A stretch of DNA of 64,000 bases from Alloalcanivorax profundimaris (lineage in GTDB: Bacteria; Pseudomonadota; Gammaproteobacteria; Pseudomonadales; Alcanivoracaceae), in the NCBI RefSeq assembly GCF_015265435.1, contig NZ_JABJWH010000020.1, positions 248,001 to 312,000 on the forward strand. The letters run 5' to 3'. The notes under the pieces are model-generated. The model ran no database searches, was not told where the DNA came from, and saw only the letters and a list, made by a program, of their open reading frames with translations. Positions 55,696 through 64,000 of the stretch are shown here, one piece after another. Each line of letters begins with the position of its first letter. Position 1 is the first letter of the stretch. A program made the translations under genes and the position numbers.

Positions 55696-55723
55696 TTGAC
55701 ATCCGGTCATCATATACTAGAAT
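55696..55723 (+). promoter_or_regulatory. Promoter of tRNA-Leu
   Basis: A consensus TTGACA at 55696-55701 and TAGAAT at 55718-55723 with a 16-base spacer stand 45 bases before the tRNA. The leader contains a GCGTTCT/AGAACGC hairpin at 55744-55758. Confidence 0.7.
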
Positions 55724-55768
55724 GCACGCGCTTTCGCGATGAAGCGTTCTCAGAACGCGATGCGATTG

Positions 55769-55855
55769 GCCGAGGTGGCGAAATTGGTAGACGCGCTAGC
55801 TTCAGGTGCTAGTGGGGGCAACCCCGTGGAGGTTCAAGTCCTCTCCTCGGCACCA
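55769..55855 (+). tRNA. tRNA-Leu(CAG)
   Basis: An 87-base tRNA including encoded CCA. The acceptor stem is GCCGAGG/CCTCGGC, the anticodon stem CTAGC/GCTAG with loop TTCAGGT, giving anticodon CAG. The long variable arm (GGGGGCAACCCC) is typical of leucine tRNAs, and the T arm carries GGTTCAAGTCC. Confidence 0.97.
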
Positions 55856-55885
55856 ATTCAGGATGAGCTCCCGGAGCTCACCGCC

Positions 55886-55914
55886 AAAAGGGCTCCCTCA
55901 GGGAGCCTTTTTTG
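55886..55914 (+). terminator. Rho-independent terminator after tRNA-Leu
   Basis: GGGCTCCC and GGGAGCC form the stem with loop TCA, followed by six T. A-run before and T-run after make it usable in both directions. Confidence 0.85.
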
Positions 55915-55963
55915 TTTCCGCCTCCCCGGCGGTCCTCTTCTTCAACGACAAAGGCCTGACACC

Positions 55964-56179
55964 ATGCGCCTTTTTCTCGCCACTCTGGTCCTGGCCATGG
56001 GCCTGGGGCTGACGCCCCCCGCCCCCGCCCAGGACAACGGCGCGGTCCACCCGGAAATCCAGAAGGCCAACGCCCAGCGCGAAAAGATCGAGCGCCGCGA
56101 GCGTCTGCTGATGCTGTTTCCCGCCGGCGTGCTGGGGCTCACCATCGCTCTGATCGTGATCACACGCCGCAGGAAATAG
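55964..56179 (+). CDS. Small secreted or membrane protein
   Basis: A 71-residue protein with a signal-like N-terminus (MRLFLATLVLAMGLGLTPPA ending PAQ), a charged helix (IQKANAQREKIERRERLL) and a C-terminal membrane helix (LFPAGVLGLTIALIVI) closed by RRRK. I do not recognise the family. It sits between the tRNA and the convergent di-haem lipoprotein gene; no close partner. Confidence 0.6.
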   Translation: MRLFLATLVLAMGLGLTPPAPAQDNGAVHPEIQKANAQREKIERRERLLMLFPAGVLGLTIALIVITRRRK

Positions 56180-56197
56180 CCCGCAAAACGGCCACCC

Positions 56198-57868
56198 TTA
56201 ACGGTAAGGCACAGGTGCTTTGACGCCGGTCCGCTGCCCCTCGGGGACCTCCTGGTACATATTCTCTCGGGGCGCCAACACCGCGTCCCGACCTCTGATG
56301 TAGCTCTGTTCCTCGACGATTGCCCGGTACGCCTTGTTCAGATCCAGGGCGCGGCGTTTGGAAGGCAGAATCAGTGTGGTGATGTCGCGCTCAAGCGCGG
56401 CGAGCTGGTCCGGCTTCAGGTCACCCTGAGCATCAAAGAAGCGGGCGCGCACCTCGCTGTTGGCTCGGTACTCGTCGGCGTTGCCCACCTGTTCGAGGTA
56501 AAAGGCGTATTCGCCGCTGCCGTCTTCACGCCTGGGTTCCGGCGTGCCCGCCAGGCTCTTCTGGTCCCAGTGGTACCAGCCGCGCTGGAAGCTGTCGGCG
56601 GCGTTCAGCTTGCGGGCCATGGCGAAGGTGCCGTCGGTGGTGGCGCCGATGGCGCCGTGGCAGCCGGCGCAGGTCGCCAGTTCCTCGTAGGATTGCGGTC
56701 TTAGCTCGCCTTCCTTGTCTTCGATAAAGCCGCTGTAACGCCAGCCACGCCGATTGCTGACACCCACTTCGATGTCACCGACCACCGGCTCCAGCCGGTC
56801 GGGGAAGTCGTGGGCGTCCTTGATTTCCTCGAACACCAGGGCCCGGTGCTGGTAATAAGTGGTCCAGCTGGTTTTGCGGGCGTAGCGCAGCTCCTTCATG
56901 CGTGGCGCCATGGCGACCCGGCCCTGCCCGTCGATATCCAGATAACGCACCGTGTGCAGAAACTCGGTGCCGAGCGGATACAGCCCGGCGGACAAGGGGG
57001 CGTCGCCACTCTCCTGAGCCAACCGGGCCTGGCCGACATAGTGCATGAACCGCTTTTCCAATGGCGCCCAGTCGTAGGTGACCATAGTGGCGGTTCCCAA
57101 CACGCCGTTTTTGTCCAGGTCCACGTTCAGCGCGGTTTCGTCCACCGGGTCGATGGCCACGTCCTGGCGTTTGATCAGCGCCTCGACAATGGCCAGGTTA
57201 ACCCGGTACACGGTCAGGTCGGGCTGTCCGGCTTCATTGCTGCGGTAGCGTTCCGGCAGGCGGATCAGCACGTCGTCGGTGGAGCCGTTGGTGGGGAAAA
57301 AGGTGCCGGGAAACGGTGTATAGGCGAGCGCCCGCCAGCCGGTCAAGGCGCCGCTGGCATCGTGGTCGAAGCCCTGGTCGTCGAAGTGAAAGCCCACGTC
57401 CGGCACGTAGCCGTCCCAGCGGCCATTGCGGTTGCCGTCCCAGTGATCGGGCAGGCGTTCGCTGAGGGTGGTGGCCAACGGCACGGTGCCGTTCGCGTCC
57501 CGATAGTTGTTCTCACGGACGTAGTCGAGAATCGCCTGGTCGTCCATGGCGGCCAGATAGGCACCGCGATCCTTGAACTGGTTCTCCCATCGGTTGATGC
57601 GCGCCGGGGCGGCGAAGTCGTAGGCCAACTGCAGGTCGAGATCGTTGGTGAAGTTGGGCTCCCGGCTTTCCGTGTGGCAGGCGTAGCAGGGGTTGCTGGC
57701 CTCGCCACCGGGGTTTTCCGTTTTGGTATAGCACTGGGGCGGGGTGATCGCGGCCGGGTTGGAGAGGTACAACCGCCCGAGATTTTCCTGTTCCGCGGCG
57801 GTACTGTCGCCGCACCCGCTCAGGAGACATACCAAAACGGCCAGAGCGGCCAGAAAGAAGTTTCGCAT
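56198..57868 (-). CDS. Di-haem c-type cytochrome lipoprotein
   Basis: A 556-residue protein with a lipoprotein signal (LLSGC, acylated Cys19) and two haem c sites, PCYACHTES at residues 61-65 and TCAGCHGAI at about 400-404. Between them is a large domain with no catalytic motif I can name. The C-terminal block RALDLNKAYRAIVEEQSYIR recurs in a second, truncated copy at 61994-62230. It probably lies in the periplasm attached to a membrane and acts in electron transfer. It follows the PhoX-like gene on the same strand, 72 bases behind, so they may work together. Confidence 0.72.
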   Translation of the reverse strand: MRNFFLAALAVLVCLLSGCGDSTAAEQENLGRLYLSNPAAITPPQCYTKTENPGGEASNPCYACHTESREPNFTNDLDLQLAYDFAAPARINRWENQFKDRGAYLAAMDDQAILDYVRENNYRDANGTVPLATTLSERLPDHWDGNRNGRWDGYVPDVGFHFDDQGFDHDASGALTGWRALAYTPFPGTFFPTNGSTDDVLIRLPERYRSNEAGQPDLTVYRVNLAIVEALIKRQDVAIDPVDETALNVDLDKNGVLGTATMVTYDWAPLEKRFMHYVGQARLAQESGDAPLSAGLYPLGTEFLHTVRYLDIDGQGRVAMAPRMKELRYARKTSWTTYYQHRALVFEEIKDAHDFPDRLEPVVGDIEVGVSNRRGWRYSGFIEDKEGELRPQSYEELATCAGCHGAIGATTDGTFAMARKLNAADSFQRGWYHWDQKSLAGTPEPRREDGSGEYAFYLEQVGNADEYRANSEVRARFFDAQGDLKPDQLAALERDITTLILPSKRRALDLNKAYRAIVEEQSYIRGRDAVLAPRENMYQEVPEGQRTGVKAPVPYR

Positions 57869-57940
57869 GGTTTACTCAACGTGGTTCGCCGGTATGAAAA
57901 AGCCGGGGCGAAGGCCCCGGCCGTGGTTCCGCGATAACGC

Positions 57941-59779
57941 TTACTGATCCATTGCCGGGAACGGCCCGACGTAGCCGGTGTAGGCGCGGTGATCCAGGGA
58001 GCCATCCGGTATCCGATCTTTCGGTGCCGTATCGGAAGAGTCATTCTCACCGTACGGGTGCTGAATCACGCTCATCAGGTAGCCGAATCCGTTGATGTTC
58101 GGGTACCAGTACAGGGAGGTGGATTCGGACCCGTAGGGAGTAGTCTGAATCCGGGTCAGGCCGGCGGTCTGATCCTCGGCGGAGACCTTGGCCAGATCCA
58201 ACGCCCAGACCACATCATTCTGGTGGCCGGAGCCGGTATCTTCACCAATCATCAGCGTGTTGTAGCCAGTGATGAAGGTGATGTTGTCCGGGCTGGCGAT
58301 ACCGTCCTTGTCGCAGGTGTAGCTGGCGTAGGGGCTGTCTTCGCCATATTGATCGGTGGGAATGCCAGCGATCAGACCGTGCATGTTGGTGGCGACAAAA
58401 TCGGAACCGATGTCCGCGTCACTCCCCATTGCCAGTTGGTAAACGCCACCACAGCTATTGGCCTCTTCAAGGCGGATGTGATTGGCACTGGCCAGATCAC
58501 GGCTGCCGTTGTCGAGCATGCCGCTGCCCACGTCACTCATCGCCACGTAAAGATGATTACCCTTGGGATCAAAGGTGATGCCCTCTTCCTTTCGGAACTC
58601 GGTGGTGGCACCTTGCATGGCGGCGTAACGGCGCGCTTCCATGCGGGAGGCGGCCTGCTCCATGCCGTCGTTGACCTTTAAGCACTCCAGGTCGCCGCCA
58701 TTGGCTTTAATGGCGGTGAAGCCGTCGGCGCAGGTGTCACCGGTAGCGGTGCCGGTGGTGAAAATGTCATCGAAAGTCAGGGCGCCCGCGCCTTCCAGAT
58801 AGGGAGCAATGTCATCATCGCTGGCGTGGCCCAGGCTGATCCACTCCAGATCGGCGCTGCCAAGGCCCGCACCGGAGGTCTGGTTCCACTTGGCCGCGTA
58901 CAGGGTGCCGGCGCTCAGGTCGCCGGCGGTGTCGGCGATGAACATGTAGAACCCCACGTTGGTGCCGTCATCACTCATGTAGACGGTTTTTTCATCGGGC
59001 ATCACGTAAGACAACTCGAAGGCCAGCCGGCCCATGGCGTAGTGCTTGGTGAGGTCGGTGGAGGGGTCCGCATCGCCTTCCGCATTCACTTTCACCTCGA
59101 TGTTCCAGCCCCACCAGTAGGGGTTGATCACGGAGGTATCGCCGCCGAAATAGGACGCCATACGATCAGCACTGCCGGGTGAGGCCGCATCCGGCTCGTA
59201 TTCTTCACTGGCCAGATGCGTGTTCCAGGGAGTCACCGAGGCAGCGCAATGAGTCCAGCCGCCGTTTACGTCGGACTGGTCGATCTGCCACAGCTGCTTC
59301 GGCGTAAGCAGACCGTTCTTCTTGTTCTGATCCAGCTCAATCAGGAACATCGCCCCAGGGGCCGTTTCCATCTGCGAGACCGAGAACAGACGATCACCAA
59401 TCGGCAACAGCGAGGTGTGTTCGTTGGAATCGGTAATCTGCGGATAACCGTCACCGTCGTACAGCGTCTGGCCAACCTGATCCACTAACTGCCCGAAGAC
59501 CACATTGTTATTCACGGAATCGCCGGAACGCAGCAGGGTGTGGTAGCCGATATCGTAGGACTGGCCATTGATGGTGGCGGACGATGCTGCCAGCACCTGG
59601 CGCTTCTCCAGATCCGAGGCGGGCGCCTCCACCCCTTCGAAGGAAAGCGTGCGCGCGCTGGAGCCGCCGTCGTTGCCGCCGTCGTTGTCTGAATCACCGC
59701 CGCAGGCGCTCAGCAAAGCAATACCCAACATGACGGTACCGATCTTCACCGCCAGGGGCGTTTTGGTAAAAGGAATCAT
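57941..59779 (-). CDS. PhoX/DUF839-family lipoprotein
   Basis: A 612-residue secreted lipoprotein (LLSACGGD, acylated Cys20 or so) of the DUF839/PhoX group. Family parts are VNGGWTHCAASVTPWNTHLA with the acidic SEEYEPDA, and EGITFDPKGNHLYVAMSDVG near residue 425. PhoX enzymes are calcium- and iron-dependent alkaline phosphatases. This subgroup lacks the twin-arginine signal and its activity is not settled. A DSDNDGGNDGG stretch follows the lipid cysteine. The ATG at 59779 has GGGAGA upstream; the frame's extension to 59902 is not coding. Confidence 0.72.
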   Translation of the reverse strand: MIPFTKTPLAVKIGTVMLGIALLSACGGDSDNDGGNDGGSSARTLSFEGVEAPASDLEKRQVLAASSATINGQSYDIGYHTLLRSGDSVNNNVVFGQLVDQVGQTLYDGDGYPQITDSNEHTSLLPIGDRLFSVSQMETAPGAMFLIELDQNKKNGLLTPKQLWQIDQSDVNGGWTHCAASVTPWNTHLASEEYEPDAASPGSADRMASYFGGDTSVINPYWWGWNIEVKVNAEGDADPSTDLTKHYAMGRLAFELSYVMPDEKTVYMSDDGTNVGFYMFIADTAGDLSAGTLYAAKWNQTSGAGLGSADLEWISLGHASDDDIAPYLEGAGALTFDDIFTTGTATGDTCADGFTAIKANGGDLECLKVNDGMEQAASRMEARRYAAMQGATTEFRKEEGITFDPKGNHLYVAMSDVGSGMLDNGSRDLASANHIRLEEANSCGGVYQLAMGSDADIGSDFVATNMHGLIAGIPTDQYGEDSPYASYTCDKDGIASPDNITFITGYNTLMIGEDTGSGHQNDVVWALDLAKVSAEDQTAGLTRIQTTPYGSESTSLYWYPNINGFGYLMSVIQHPYGENDSSDTAPKDRIPDGSLDHRAYTGYVGPFPAMDQ

Positions 59780-60092
59780 TGGTAGTCTCCCACATAAACA
59801 GTCGTTATCCGTGGGAGGAGTTAAACCAAGAATTGTGACAAAAAGGTCTCCGTTGTAAGAATTTTTATATGACAAAAAGGCATAATTGGCGCACCGCCAC
59901 AAACGAAACGGCCCCGAGCACCAGCTTCAGAGGGTACGTAGAGGCTCCTGGATCGCCAGTCAAAACCCCCAATGGCATTTATTTCCACGAAAGCAAAGGG
60001 CGGCCGTATACGGAATCCAACGGAAACACGGCCACCCACCACATTCCAAGTAGAAAATCCTTTTTTGCTTACCGACTTATATAAATATAATT
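59780..60092 (-). promoter_or_regulatory. Upstream region of the PhoX-like gene with a direct repeat
   Basis: About 310 bases without a gene. TGACAAAAAGG occurs twice, at 59836-59846 and 59870-59880, 34 bases apart. Read on the minus strand as CCTTTTTGTCA-TA/CA these resemble PhoB half-sites (CTGTCATA), which would fit a phosphatase gene, but the regular 11-base tandem is missing. The rest, to 60092, is AT-rich and I see no gene in it. Confidence 0.35.
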
Positions 60093-60500
60093 TCAGGCGC
60101 CGGAAGTGAAAGATAGACCCTCGACCTCGCAAGAAACTGTCTCTAGAGCCCCCGAGTCCCATTGTTCATCAACGCGCACCTTCACACTAATAACGGAGAG
60201 CTTATCATTCATGAGGGCATTGACCAGAAAGGCATAAACCATATCCGCGGACCTCAGACTCTCATTGTTAAATGTTATCAGCCCGGTGCCACCGTTTACT
60301 GATTTACAGGAAAAGCCTTCCACATTGGAATTGAAATCGACCGTAAAAGTACCATCCATTCCCTGCTCTGACACAGAAAGAATATTCTCCCCGGCAAGGT
60401 CTTCATAATAAGTATGATCTCCATCCGGCGCGTCCGCTGCCACCAACCCTGAAACCATAATAGAAACAACTAGAAAAAACCCATTGAAAATTTTCATCAT
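60093..60500 (-). CDS. Small secreted protein, last of an AT-rich trio
   Basis: A protein of about 135 residues with a signal peptide (MMKIFNGFFLVVSIMVSGLV, cut before ADAPDGD). The mature part contains two cysteines (EGFSCKSVNG, ETVSCEVEGL) that may form a disulfide, and looks all-beta. AGAGGG stands six bases before the double ATG at 60500/60497. Codon and base use are unlike the GC-rich neighbours. I recognise no family. Confidence 0.65.
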   Translation of the reverse strand: MMKIFNGFFLVVSIMVSGLVAADAPDGDHTYYEDLAGENILSVSEQGMDGTFTVDFNSNVEGFSCKSVNGGTGLITFNNESLRSADMVYAFLVNALMNDKLSVISVKVRVDEQWDSGALETVSCEVEGLSFTSGA

Positions 60501-60513
60501 CAACACCCTCTTA

Positions 60514-61566
60514 TCAGTAACCCATCACTGCCGTATACATTGCAGCGCTATATCCATTAGCCTTCCTGAGCTCGGCAGTCTCATTTTTTCTACCATAAAC
60601 CATTAAATGTGCCAGAAGTGCCTCGGCATCCTCATTACGATATGCTGAATAGATATTCGGCATTAACATAAAGAAACCTTCCGACGATATTATAGATGAC
60701 ACCTGAACACCACTGAGCGCACTCAATTCCGGGACAAGAAAAACCTGTCTACCACCCAACCTTGAAGAAAAATCATATTGCATGGGACCATTTTTAATAT
60801 CCTCAAGATAGTCAATAATCCTATCTTCGACCTCATCCGCCACGTAATCGCCCCCAACTTCAGCCAGACCGATTTCAGTCAAAAAACCAGCTATCGGTGC
60901 TCCGAATATGGCTCCCACAACCGCCCCGACACCTCCATGCGCATCAATATCAGCATCTATATCGGGGTCACCATAAGAATCTATGTTGACGCGGAGAACC
61001 CCAGAAGGCTCTATGACGATCTCAGTTCGTCCAGACTGGGACACTCCCTTCGGCACAATAGAAGGATTTATATTAATTACTGCATACACGGAGGCGTTCA
61101 AGGGCAAGTCAGGCATATCAAGGTTGACCTTGACCTTGTCATAACGCACGCACTTCCCCAATATTGAGGTACTTGGCCTAAAAGTCGCACTCCCATCAAA
61201 TCGCAGACTTCCATCGACATTAAGGCCAACCCGAACCGGCTCATCCAAAGCCTCATACATCAGCCAGAAATCCGAACCATTCCCAATAAACGCTCGCGCA
61301 TTGACATACCAGGAATGCTTTGTTGACCCACAGTGATGCTTTCCACCCGAAAAAGACTTGTAGAAAAGAACCCCGCCATCAGCAAACAGCACCCCCCTAT
61401 CCCTTAGAGAGACCAAGTAATCCGACCATAGATACTGAGAGATATCCCCATAAGGCTTGGACATCAGAAAATTCGACATCTCACCCACGGTTATATTTAC
61501 CGTCCGCGAATGCACATTGCCTGCCCAGAGGAAAAGCACCAAGAGGAAAATTATTCTCCTATTCAT
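60514..61566 (-). CDS. Secreted protein with a glycine-rich hydrophobic segment
   Basis: A 350-residue AT-rich gene product. A signal peptide covers residues 1-20 (MNRRIIFLLVLFLWAGNVHS). Beta-rich sequence follows to about 200, then an acidic DPDIDADIDAHGG, and a glycine-zipper-like stretch at 211-240 (VGAVVGAIFGAPIAGFL) that could insert in a membrane. A helical C-terminus (NEDAEALLAHLMVYGRKN) ends it. The start at 61566 has GGAGG nine bases before it and overlaps the upstream gene by eight bases. No family is recognised; a secreted effector or a structural protein are both possible. Confidence 0.65.
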   Translation of the reverse strand: MNRRIIFLLVLFLWAGNVHSRTVNITVGEMSNFLMSKPYGDISQYLWSDYLVSLRDRGVLFADGGVLFYKSFSGGKHHCGSTKHSWYVNARAFIGNGSDFWLMYEALDEPVRVGLNVDGSLRFDGSATFRPSTSILGKCVRYDKVKVNLDMPDLPLNASVYAVININPSIVPKGVSQSGRTEIVIEPSGVLRVNIDSYGDPDIDADIDAHGGVGAVVGAIFGAPIAGFLTEIGLAEVGGDYVADEVEDRIIDYLEDIKNGPMQYDFSSRLGGRQVFLVPELSALSGVQVSSIISSEGFFMLMPNIYSAYRNEDAEALLAHLMVYGRKNETAELRKANGYSAAMYTAVMGY

Positions 61567-61873
61567 CCGCAATAACCTCCATGCTATACAACTGCCCATC
61601 GTCGCATACCTGCTCTTCGTTACTGTAAACGATACTCACAGGTTTATTTTCAAAAAAGGCATTTGTAGCCTCATACACAGAGGAGGAATCGAGGATATTT
61701 TCAGGGAAATAAAACTCCAGTGATTGCCCCAGACATGGTGCGGATAGCGAATTGCCGATAATGTAAAACCCCGCCCCTGAATCATATAATTCCACAATTT
61801 TGATCTTTATACTTTCAGCCCACAACGAGCCACAAAACGCCATAAAAATAAAGAACACCAATCCCCTGATCAT
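61559..61873 (-). CDS. Small secreted protein, first of the AT-rich trio
   Basis: A 104-residue protein with a signal peptide (MIRGLVFFIFMAFCGSLWA, then ESIKIKIVELYDS) and a compact mature domain with two cysteines (SAPCLGQSLEFYF, EEQVCDDGQLY). GGGGAGG lies seven bases before the ATG at 61873. It overlaps the next gene by eight bases, so the two are coupled, and the third gene follows 13 bases later. No family is recognised. Confidence 0.62.
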   Translation of the reverse strand: MIRGLVFFIFMAFCGSLWAESIKIKIVELYDSGAGFYIIGNSLSAPCLGQSLEFYFPENILDSSSVYEATNAFFENKPVSIVYSNEEQVCDDGQLYSMEVIADE

Positions 61874-61993
61874 CTCTCGCAACCTCCCCGTAACGACAAC
61901 CTCCATGATTTTGGTTTATTGTTAAGAAATCATTTCATAAATCAAAAAAAGCAGCTTTATCGTGAAGGTAATTATGAATTTCACATTAAACCC

Positions 61994-62230
61994 CGGACAG
62001 GAAAGAGTGGCCTCTACGATCTGATCACGCCCAGCCGTGAACGGGCCCTGGCCCTGAATAAGGCCTACAAGCTGATCGTCGAGGAGCAGAGCTTCCTGTA
62101 CGGCCGGGATGCCACCCTGAAGCCGGCGGAGAACGTGTTCCGGCATATCAATCCGGAAGAGATAGAACCGCTCAAGCCGGAGAAGCGCATCGACGCCTAT
62201 GACATACGGTTGGATTGGTCGGAGAAATAG
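61994..62230 (+). pseudogene. 3' remnant of a second di-haem lipoprotein gene
   Basis: The plus-strand frame reads LITPSRERALALNKAYKLIV and EEQSFLYGRDATLKPAENVF, closely matching the C-terminus of the di-haem protein at 56198-57868 (LILPSKRRALDLNKAYRAIV, EEQSYIRGRDAVLAPRENMY). Everything before about 61994 is AT-rich and unrelated, so the 5' part, with both haem sites and the signal, is gone. The boundary coincides with the end of the AT-rich secreted trio, which suggests that the insertion or a linked deletion removed it. Confidence 0.75.
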
Positions 62231-62238
62231 AGAGGGAA

Positions 62239-62299
62239 TATCGCGACTGAAGTCGCTCCTACATCGAATGATGGTGTAGGAGCGACTTCAGTCGCGATA
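62239..62299. repeat. Perfect inverted pair of REP elements
   Basis: Two 25-base arms, 62239-62263 and 62275-62299, are exact complements around an 11-base loop. The arm is the same GCGACTGAAGTCGCTCCTAC unit found at 18751 and 46734. It lies seven bases after the purA stop and could act as its transcript end. Confidence 0.85.
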
Positions 62300-62305
62300 A
62301 GGCGC

Positions 62306-64000
<1,695 letters not shown>

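Noticed and set aside
59821-60162. A 113-codon minus-strand frame and a 71-codon plus-strand frame before the PhoX-like gene
   Set aside because: Both lack ribosome sites and overlap each other; the region is better read as promoter plus spacer.

Overview
The window looks like the chromosome of a GC-rich marine gammaproteobacterium close to Alcanivorax/Alloalcanivorax. This rests on the phenylacetate paaABCDE-paaZ set, the nrdR-ribD and glyA neighbourhood, the rnr-rlmB-rpsF-priB-rpsR-rplI-dnaB-alr-radA order, purA next to hisZ, and REP-type palindromes around a GACTGAAGTC core. It is inference from gene content, not from a ribosomal RNA; no rRNA is present. One tRNA, tRNA-Leu(CAG), is found.

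1-16.4 kb is a dense defence and addiction island, almost all on the minus strand. It holds jetA-jetB-jetC of a Wadjet plasmid-defence operon (jetC runs off the left edge), a PIN toxin with a Phd/YefM-type antitoxin, a SWIM zinc-finger protein, a HigBA pair whose toxin is frameshifted, a long Fic protein behind a large inverted repeat, and a nucleotidyltransferase/HEPN-like pair behind four iterated operators. AbiEi/AbiEii, an SRA-HNH endonuclease, a second HigBA pair, a SymE-like toxin, and an AT-rich HEPN protein whose frame is split by a TAA codon complete it.

16.5-22.7 kb is phenylacetate catabolism: paaA-B-C-D-E encode the ring-epoxidising oxygenase and reductase and paaZ opens the ring. 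The promoter carries a palindrome and a terminator follows paaZ. 23-36.5 kb is mixed housekeeping and signalling: a membrane diguanylate cyclase, nrdR-ribD-M50-like protease, a four-helix-bundle gene flanked by inverted repeats (a probable mobile cassette), glyA, two tandem chemoreceptors, ettA, an ECF sigma factor with its zinc anti-sigma, and a second Fic gene convergent with a small probably leaderless gene.

35.6-46.7 kb has fdhD with a YdeP-type molybdopterin oxidoreductase, a GAF-EAL protein, an ArsM-like methyltransferase followed by a TVP38-FAD-reductase fusion and a DUF547 protein (an arsenic or organoarsenic theme), and a KtrBA potassium uptake pair. 46.7-55.6 kb is the conserved DNA repair, cell wall, replication, ribosome and RNase R block.

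55.7-64 kb has tRNA-Leu, a small membrane protein, a di-haem lipoprotein beside a PhoX/DUF839 lipoprotein, then an AT-rich insert with three secreted proteins of unknown function. Directly after the insert lies the 3' remnant of a second copy of the di-haem gene. The window closes with purA and the end of hisZ. The least explained parts are the split HEPN gene, the secreted trio, the small gene convergent with Fic, and the repeats around the four-helix-bundle gene.
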